In this document: positions 58,570-64,000 of the stretch, piece by piece
Layout of the letters: every line of letters begins with the position of its first letter
Position numbering within the stretch: position 1 is the first letter of the stretch
DNA from: Datisca glomerata
Lineage: Eukaryota > Streptophyta > Magnoliopsida > Cucurbitales > Datiscaceae
Reading direction: 5' to 3'
Assembly (NCBI GenBank): GCA_003255025.1
Contig: QANY01009435.1
Coordinates: 124,001 to 188,000 of the forward strand
Length of the DNA stretch: 64,000 nucleotides
Notes under the pieces: model-generated
Seen by the model: only the letters and a program-made list of their open reading frames with translations
Databases searched by the model: none
Told to the model about the DNA's origin: nothing
Program-made: the position numbers and the translations under genes

Positions 58570-59595
58570 CTATATGAGTACGAGAAAGAAGATCTCTAAT
58601 ATATTTACTCTGTGTAAGTATAAAATAGAACTGTTTCTATAAACTTCAAATCCAAGGAAGTAGTTTACAGATCCTAGCATTTTGAGAGAAAATTTCTGAT
58701 GTAAGTCTGAGATAACTTGACTAATAAGTTGCTTGCAATTACCTGTGACCAGAATGTCATCAAAATAAACCAATAGTAGCATAATTTTCTAACCACTTCT
58801 GTAAACAAATGGAGAAGAATCTGATTTGGAGTTTATGAATCTTCTTTGAGATAGAGATTTTTTAAGCTTTTCAAACCAAGCTCGAGGAGCTTGTTTCAAC
58901 TCATATAAAGCCTTAGTTAGCTTGCAAACATAATCCTTCATACCTGGCTGCTTAAAACCTATAAGTTGATGCATGTATACCTCTTTTTGAAGCTCACCAT
59001 TCAAGAAAGCATTGTTGATATCTATCTATTGGACATCCCAATTAAATGTCACTGCCAAGGTATGTATAATCCTGATTGTCGAAGGTTTGACAATAGGACT
59101 GTAGGTGTCAAAATAATCTATGCCAAAATTTGGCTGAAATCCTTTTGTGACAAGTCTGACATTATAATTAAGAATAGAGCCATCAAGATTATGTTTAATT
59201 TTGAAAATCCACCTATTTTGAATGACAATCATGTTGCTAGAACTAGGGACAAGATGCCAAGTGTTATTAAGCATTAGAGCATCATATTCTTCATGCATAG
59301 CCTTATTCCATTTTGGATGTTCCAAAGCTGCTTTAATAGATTTAGGTTCACTATCATTGCGTGGGATGAAAAAAGGATTTAATAGGTGGAGATGGAGATT
59401 TAGTGGGAATAGAAAAATGTTGGCTTTGAGAAAACTATTCAGTGTTATTAAGCTATGAATGAGTGGGTGAATTGAGAGGTGATATATCATTTTGTATATG
59501 AGTAACATGTTGTGAAGATGATGACATAGCTTCATGAGAAGAGATAAAAGGAGCAGTATTAAAGGGAATTGAAAAATTTGCATTAGAAGAAACAA
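58570..59595 (-). pseudogene. copia reverse transcriptase
   Basis: From 59400 downward the minus strand reads WNKAMHEEYDALMLNNTWHL, QNRWIFKIKHNLDGSI, FGIDYFDTYSPIVKPSTIR, then MHQLIGFKQPG, LTKALYELKQAPRAWFEKL and LLLVYFDDILVTG, with the active-site pair DD. A stop separates the first part (ends near 59026) from the next, and another lies before MLLLV. YFDD replaces the usual YVDD. Disrupted but clearly recognisable. Confidence 0.9.
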
Positions 59596-59680
59596 TTTAA
59601 GAGTTGAAGTTTAATTTGTACAAGATTTGCTGTCTCATTGTTGGACTGAGAGCTTGAGGAAGGTGCTTCACCAATGCAGT

Positions 59681-61290
59681 TTAAGGATGGTGATGAACAA
59701 CATGCTTAATGATGTTGAGAAAAATAGGAGCAGACTGAGAATGAAATAGGAGCAGACTGGGATGATGATGAACAACATGCTTAATGATGTTGAGAAAAAT
59801 AGGAGCAGACTGAGAATGAATTTTATTGGAGTTCTTAGAGGCTGTCAATGACTGAATGGGAAATTCAATTTTATTAAAGGAGTCAATAGAAGAGATAAAG
59901 AGTGTACTGAATTTTGGATCAAAGCATTTATAACCTTTGTGATACTCAGAATAGCTTAAGAACACACATTTAACATTATGAAAATTGAATTCTTTCTTGT
60001 TATAGGCTCGAGTAAAAGGAAAACAGGAAGAACCAAATGTTTTCATGAATGAGAATTTAGGGAATTTGAGTACAGATGCTCAAAAATAGATTTGTTGAGT
60101 AAAATATGAGTTGGCAATCTGTTTATTATGTAAACAAAAGTCTGAAAAGCCTCCCACCAGAAAGTAAGAGGCATTTTGATTGAGTTAAAGAGTTAAACCA
60201 GTTTCAACGATTTGCCTGTGTTTCCTTTCGACTTTTCCATTTGTTGATGTAAATGTGGACAAAGATGTCTAAAATGAATCCCAAGTTGAGTAAAGATAGG
60301 TTTAATATTTTTGAATCACCCTCCCCAATCAAATTAAAAGCTTCTATTTTGGTGTCAAATTGCCTTTCAACGTAAGTTATGCATCGAAGAACAATATCTT
60401 TAGTTTCAGACTTGAGTTTCATAGGAAAGATCTAACAAAATCTGGTAAAGTCATCTACAAGACTAATATAATACTGAAAACCATTGGATGAAAAAATTGG
60501 AGAGGGGCCCAATAGGTTTGAATGTATTAGCTAAAATGGTTTACTAGTTTTAAGACTGACAGACAGAAAAGAGACTTTATGAGATTTACAAATTGAAAAG
60601 CTTTATAAAATGATGGAATATTTGAAGTGCATTTGATAGAAATGTTTTTCAAAAGTAGGGACAAAACATGAGTAGAAGGGTTTTCGAGTCATTGATGCAA
60701 AACATATATGTTATCTCGTACACCAGAATTATTAACAAGATTGATATTTGTATTGATAACAGAGGTGTTACACAAAGAACTATAAGAAACATAAGCTTTA
60801 CATATGAAACTAGCATGCTGCTTTACATTTTTGCAGTATTTATTGATTATAGATGGACACGTACTATGAAAAGAAGAAGTAGAATTACTTGCTACATAAC
60901 AAACAATAGCCTTATTTGTATAATTAGAAGTTAACAACTTCAAGTTGGCATGCTAGGGAGTACAGTGATACAACCCACCTTTAAGAATGCCTTGAAAAAG
61001 AACCCTCCTAGAACTCTTGTCCTTAATAAAATAAAAAATTGAGTGAAATTCAACAAACACATTGTTATCTCGAGTGAGTTGGGAGACATTAAGAAAAATT
61101 TTGGTGATAAAAGGAACACAACGTAGGCCTTTAAGGGAAAGGGACTCTGTTTGTGACTTATTATTGACCTTATTATTGATGGAATCAACTTTAGAAATAG
61201 AAATGTTGGAGCAACCTACATGAGAGATGGGTAGACATACACCATTTACCACAATAATCTTACCCCTGCCTTTGTAGTCATTTTTTAGAG
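59681..61290 (-). pseudogene. copia integrase region
   Basis: Minus strand 59681-60046 has FGSSCFPFTRAYNKKEF, FHNVKCVFLSYSEYHKGYKC, the conserved block after the catalytic core. Upstream parts (60204-61290) hold the core and zinc finger in several frames with stops, for example around TKIEAFNLIGEGD. A 75-bp in-frame tandem duplication at 59686-59835 repeats SQSAPIFLNIIKHVVHHHP. Not functional. Confidence 0.8.
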
Positions 61291-61304
61291 AAAGATTCTC
61301 AAGA

Positions 61305-62391
61305 TCAAAGGTTATATGATTGTAGCAGTTGATTCCATGTACCAAGAGTTTTCATTGACTGATGAAGGAGAGGAAAAATAAAAAGAAGCTCCTGGATTGG
61401 GTGATGGTTGAAAGACTGTGTCACCTTGGTTGTTGAGATTAGTAGAATGAGCTTGGTGTTGAGCATTGAACTCAGGTTGCTGAAATTATGATTCAAACCT
61501 GTTGTAGCAGTTGAAAGTAGTATGGCCAACCCTTCTGCATATTTGACAGGTAGGTCTAGTGCCATTCCTTCATCTGCCACTAGCTCTTCCAGAATTTTTA
61601 TTTCCTCTACTAAAAGAATTACCTCCATGCCCGTTTTTCCATTGAAATGCGTAGCATTATCATTTGCATTGATACTTCATTGTTCAAAAAAGCCAACATC
61701 GGAATTATTTTTCTCAAGTCTTATCTCCTGACTTTGAAGCAAAAATTAAGCTTCTTGAATTGTAATAAGATCTTACCTGGAGGTTAGATTGACTACTAAT
61801 GGATTGTACTCATTGCCAAGACCACCCAATATGTACAACAATAGTTCTTTATCACTTATAATTTGTCCAGAATTTGAAAAGTTTTCAGCTAAAGATCTCA
61901 TCTTCAATACGTAATCATTGATATTGAGAGAGCCTTTCTTTGTCGATTGAAGCTGAAACCTTAATTGTAATAGCCTTGACTTGGACATTATAGTTAAAGT
62001 ACCCTTAAGAGCTAACCAAACCTCTGATGAAGATCCACGCCTTATAACATGACCCATCATTGATTCAGAAATACATGAAAGAAACCAGCTCATTATGAAT
62101 TGATCCAGACAGAGTCACGATACAAACTTTGGATTCAGAACTATAATTGAAGTAACAACATCATCATCACCTGTTGTGACATTGGTGATGTACTAAGGAG
62201 GTCGAGCAACACTGCTAAGAAGATACTCCTCCAACCCGTAAGCTCTCACAGAAGACATGATTTGAGTGCGCAAGAAAATATAATTATTCCGATCGAGATG
62301 AATAGTGATTGAAATTAAGTTATTAGGAATGAAATTCATCACTTAAGATGATGCTTGTGATGTTTGAGACATAATCCAGTTTGAAGCCATT
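61305..62391 (-). pseudogene. copia gag
   Basis: The likely start is the ATG in ATGGCTTCAAACTGGATTATG near 62391. The segment at 61773-62093 includes SSSEVWLALKGTL, SRLLQLRFQLQSTKKGSLNI and DYVLKMRSLAENFSNSG, a UBN2-type copia gag. The segment around 61500-61560 encodes a zinc knuckle CQICRRVGHTTFNC with C-X2-C-X4-H-X4-C spacing. Frames change between these parts. Confidence 0.85.
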
Positions 62392-62498
62392 GACGAGGCT
62401 CAAAGAAAACACATAATATAGAAGAATTGAAGAAAACATAGTAGAACAGAAACTGAGAGGAAGAATATTGAGACAAAGGAGCTATGGATCTAATACCA

Positions 62499-62738
62499 TG
62501 TTAAGAATGGGAAAGAAGAAGATAAATCAGAGAGATGAAGAAGAAAGAGAATTTTGGGAAAGCTTACAAGAAGAACTGAACTTCATTCATAACCTCACCA
62601 TGCAGACAAGCTGCGATATAAATAGAGAAAATGAACTAAGCTCTATCAACTAACTAAAAATAGTGTAGCTAACTAAACTAACACTAATAGACTTAACGGA
62701 CTATGAGCTACTAACTGAGCTCATTACAATGCTTAACA
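62499..62738 (-). repeat. 5' LTR of the copia element
   Basis: 240 bp, TG...CA bounded, followed on the minus strand by the Met-type primer site at 62487-62498. Confidence 0.92.
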
Positions 62739-62946
62739 AAAGGTACACCATCATATCTCCTCAAATGATAATAAATTGAATGATATTTAAGATCTCTGAT
62801 TTTAGAAAAATTGTGAGGTGAAGCTCATTCCTAACCATCAATGGTGGTGGTGGTTGTATTTCTGTCTTCTATGAAACAATATTTTGGAATTTCCAACTTT
62901 TCTAATGTGAAAGTCGATGACGATAATCTGCGGGTAAGGATAGTTG

Positions 62947-63430
62947 TTATATGTATTGTGCCTGTATTCTCTGTTTGTTCTCTTCCCACCATTGCTCCGT
63001 ACACAACTCTCCAAACCTTTCGCCGCTGTATAAATAAAACAGAAAATGTTAAGAGTTTGAACTATCATACCTTTAAGAAAAGCATAAAACTTTATTAAGA
63101 AGCATCTAATTTGACAATGTATATGTCAATTCAGAATTGAGGTGCATATTTAGCATATCTAAATCTAACAAACCGAAACTCTCGAGTGCCATCAGCGAGC
63201 TGCTTGATAGTAATATAAACACAAGCTCATATTCCTCTATCCATCATGCCTCTTCATCACTAGAATTACTATCAGAAACTAAAGCTTCATCTCTAGATGA
63301 GGTTGTTGACATGTCCGTGATGTTTCCATAGTTGGTGCTTCACCTCTATGATCACCGCCTGCACCATAAGCACTTGACCTGACATTGAAGTTGTGGCTGC
63401 TACCTTGATCCAAAGGATCTGATGGGAAAT
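62947..63430 (-). pseudogene. BRX-domain gene remnant (BREVIS RADIX or PRAF type)
   Basis: BRX domains mediate protein contacts in BREVIS RADIX and in PH-RCC1-FYVE (PRAF) proteins. On the minus strand the text near 63150-63310 reads SSRDEALVSDSNSSDEEA, stop, WIEEYE and, after a one-base slip, VYITIKQLADGTREFRFVRF, the first half of a BRX domain. After an intron with acceptor TATACAG the exon 63025-62947 reads RFGELCTEQWWEENKQRIQA, then QYI and stop, the second half. The donor reads ATATGC where GTATGC would be expected. The stop, the slip and the donor change suggest a dead gene. Further upstream text (GSSHNFNVRSSAYGAGGDH near 63360-63410) may be an earlier exon. Confidence 0.72.
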
Positions 63431-64000
63431 ACTATTAAAAGTGAATGAAACTTAAGTTGGTTATTAGCTTAAGGTTTCTTTAACAGTTACTAAATCAGTA
63501 TCAACTTTAAAAGACTTATAATAACTAACACTTCAGCATGCATTCATGGAATACAGACATATATATACATATATCCACTTGAAAATAGAATCGAGCATAC
63601 TATTATGATTATGTTCTCATCCAAGCAAGAAAGTAAAAAAATCAAGAAGAAGAGAAGATCTAAAGACTACATAAAAGAAATCTAACAGAAAGTTTCGAAG
63701 AAGAAGGTTAGATCTTACCTTGCTTTCTTCGAAGCAATGAGAGAGAGAGAGAGAGTCTGCTATATGTAATCTTTGATTTACTTTGAGAAGCTTTGTAACT
63801 TATTGTAGTTACTTGTACTCCAAAAAAGCTAGTAGATTGCTCATCTCCAAGACTGGATGTAGGTTTCCCTTTAGATGAATCGAACTAGTATAAGCTTTAT
63901 GGTGTCTTCCCCTTCCCCTTTTCTTCTTCATCTTCTCCTTTGCATGTGATTGTCCTACACAATATACCATCGAGTTGGTCTCCATTTCACCATAAATTAC
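63431..64000. other. right edge, no gene established
   Basis: A (GA)n tract at 63738-63754 and a minus-strand donor-like GTAAGATC near 63716 might mark an upstream exon or leader of the BRX-type gene, but no protein match is evident up to the window end. Confidence 0.45.

Larger units (their letters stand above)
57647..62738 (-). mobile_element. Ty1/copia LTR retrotransposon, complete but mutated
   Basis: 5092 bp on the minus strand. The LTRs are 62499-62738 (5') and 57647-57887 (3'), beginning TGTTAAGCATTGTAATGAGC and ending TTCTTAACA on that strand. AAAGG flanks both sides (57642-57646 and 62739-62743). The primer site TGGTATTAGATC (62487-62498) is of the tRNA-Met type and the purine tract TTGAGGGGGCA precedes the 3' LTR. 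The order gag, integrase, reverse transcriptase, RNase H is copia. About 16 differences between the 240-bp LTRs by eye, plus many stops in the coding part, indicate an old insertion. Confidence 0.93.

Noticed and set aside
58966..59277. 103-codon plus-strand frame
   Set aside because: Antisense to copia reverse transcriptase.

Overview
This is AT-rich nuclear DNA from a flowering plant, almost certainly a eudicot. The evidence is spliced genes with plant GT-AG introns, a PMT-type Golgi methyltransferase, an MHK/MAK-type kinase, an RGA-type CC-NBS-LRR remnant, and Athila-, Tat- and Tekay-type retrotransposons with plant tRNA primer sites. Runs of N and long poly-G mark two unfinished spots. 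I cannot name the species. Layout: 1-3300 is the 5' end of an Athila-like Ty3/gypsy element on the minus strand (gag, tRNA-Asp primer site, LTR). 3301-7262 is non-coding sequence with a short Helitron (3954-4775) and a diverged tandem duplication. 7268-16418 is a whole but decayed chromovirus-like LTR element (probably Tekay/Del type) with a CTTTC target duplication, sitting inside the second copy of that duplication. 16424-20069 is non-coding sequence with a truncated Helitron relative. 20340-26150 is a deleted Tat-lineage element on the minus strand with a 79-bp tandem array in its 3' region and a 2.7-kb solo LTR (21922-24669, target duplication TTGCT) in its integrase. The solo LTR is related to the LTRs at 7268 and 14118. 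Two genes look functional. A putative SAM-dependent methyltransferase of the PMT family lies at 29325-31833 (7 coding exons, 604 codons, with an intron in the 5' leader). A CMGC protein kinase of the MHK/MAK group lies at 37544-43798 (16 coding exons, 454 codons). Both reading frames close exactly when the visible splice sites are used. Downstream is an LRR-only fragment of an RGA-type resistance gene with three in-frame stops. The most striking region is 46604-56636, a three-level nest. A Helitron relative is split by a 9.4-kb Mutator-like element (MULE, about 250-bp inverted ends, 8/9 match in the 9-bp target duplication). The MULE's transposase gene is split by a 4.6-kb CACTA element (inverted ends starting CACTACAA, target duplication CCA). 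The CACTA element carries no recognisable transposase, but holds exon-intron fragments of two unrelated cellular genes: O-acetylserine(thiol)lyase (cysteine synthase) and an MCM-binding protein (ETG1-like). Beyond the nest are rearranged second copies of the LRR tail and of the kinase 3' end. A complete but mutated Ty1/copia element follows (57647-62738, target duplication AAAGG), then a decayed BRX-domain gene remnant. Apart from the two host genes, the window is mainly a record of insertion, gene capture and decay. I see no tRNA or rRNA gene, no CRISPR array and no bacterial-type operon.
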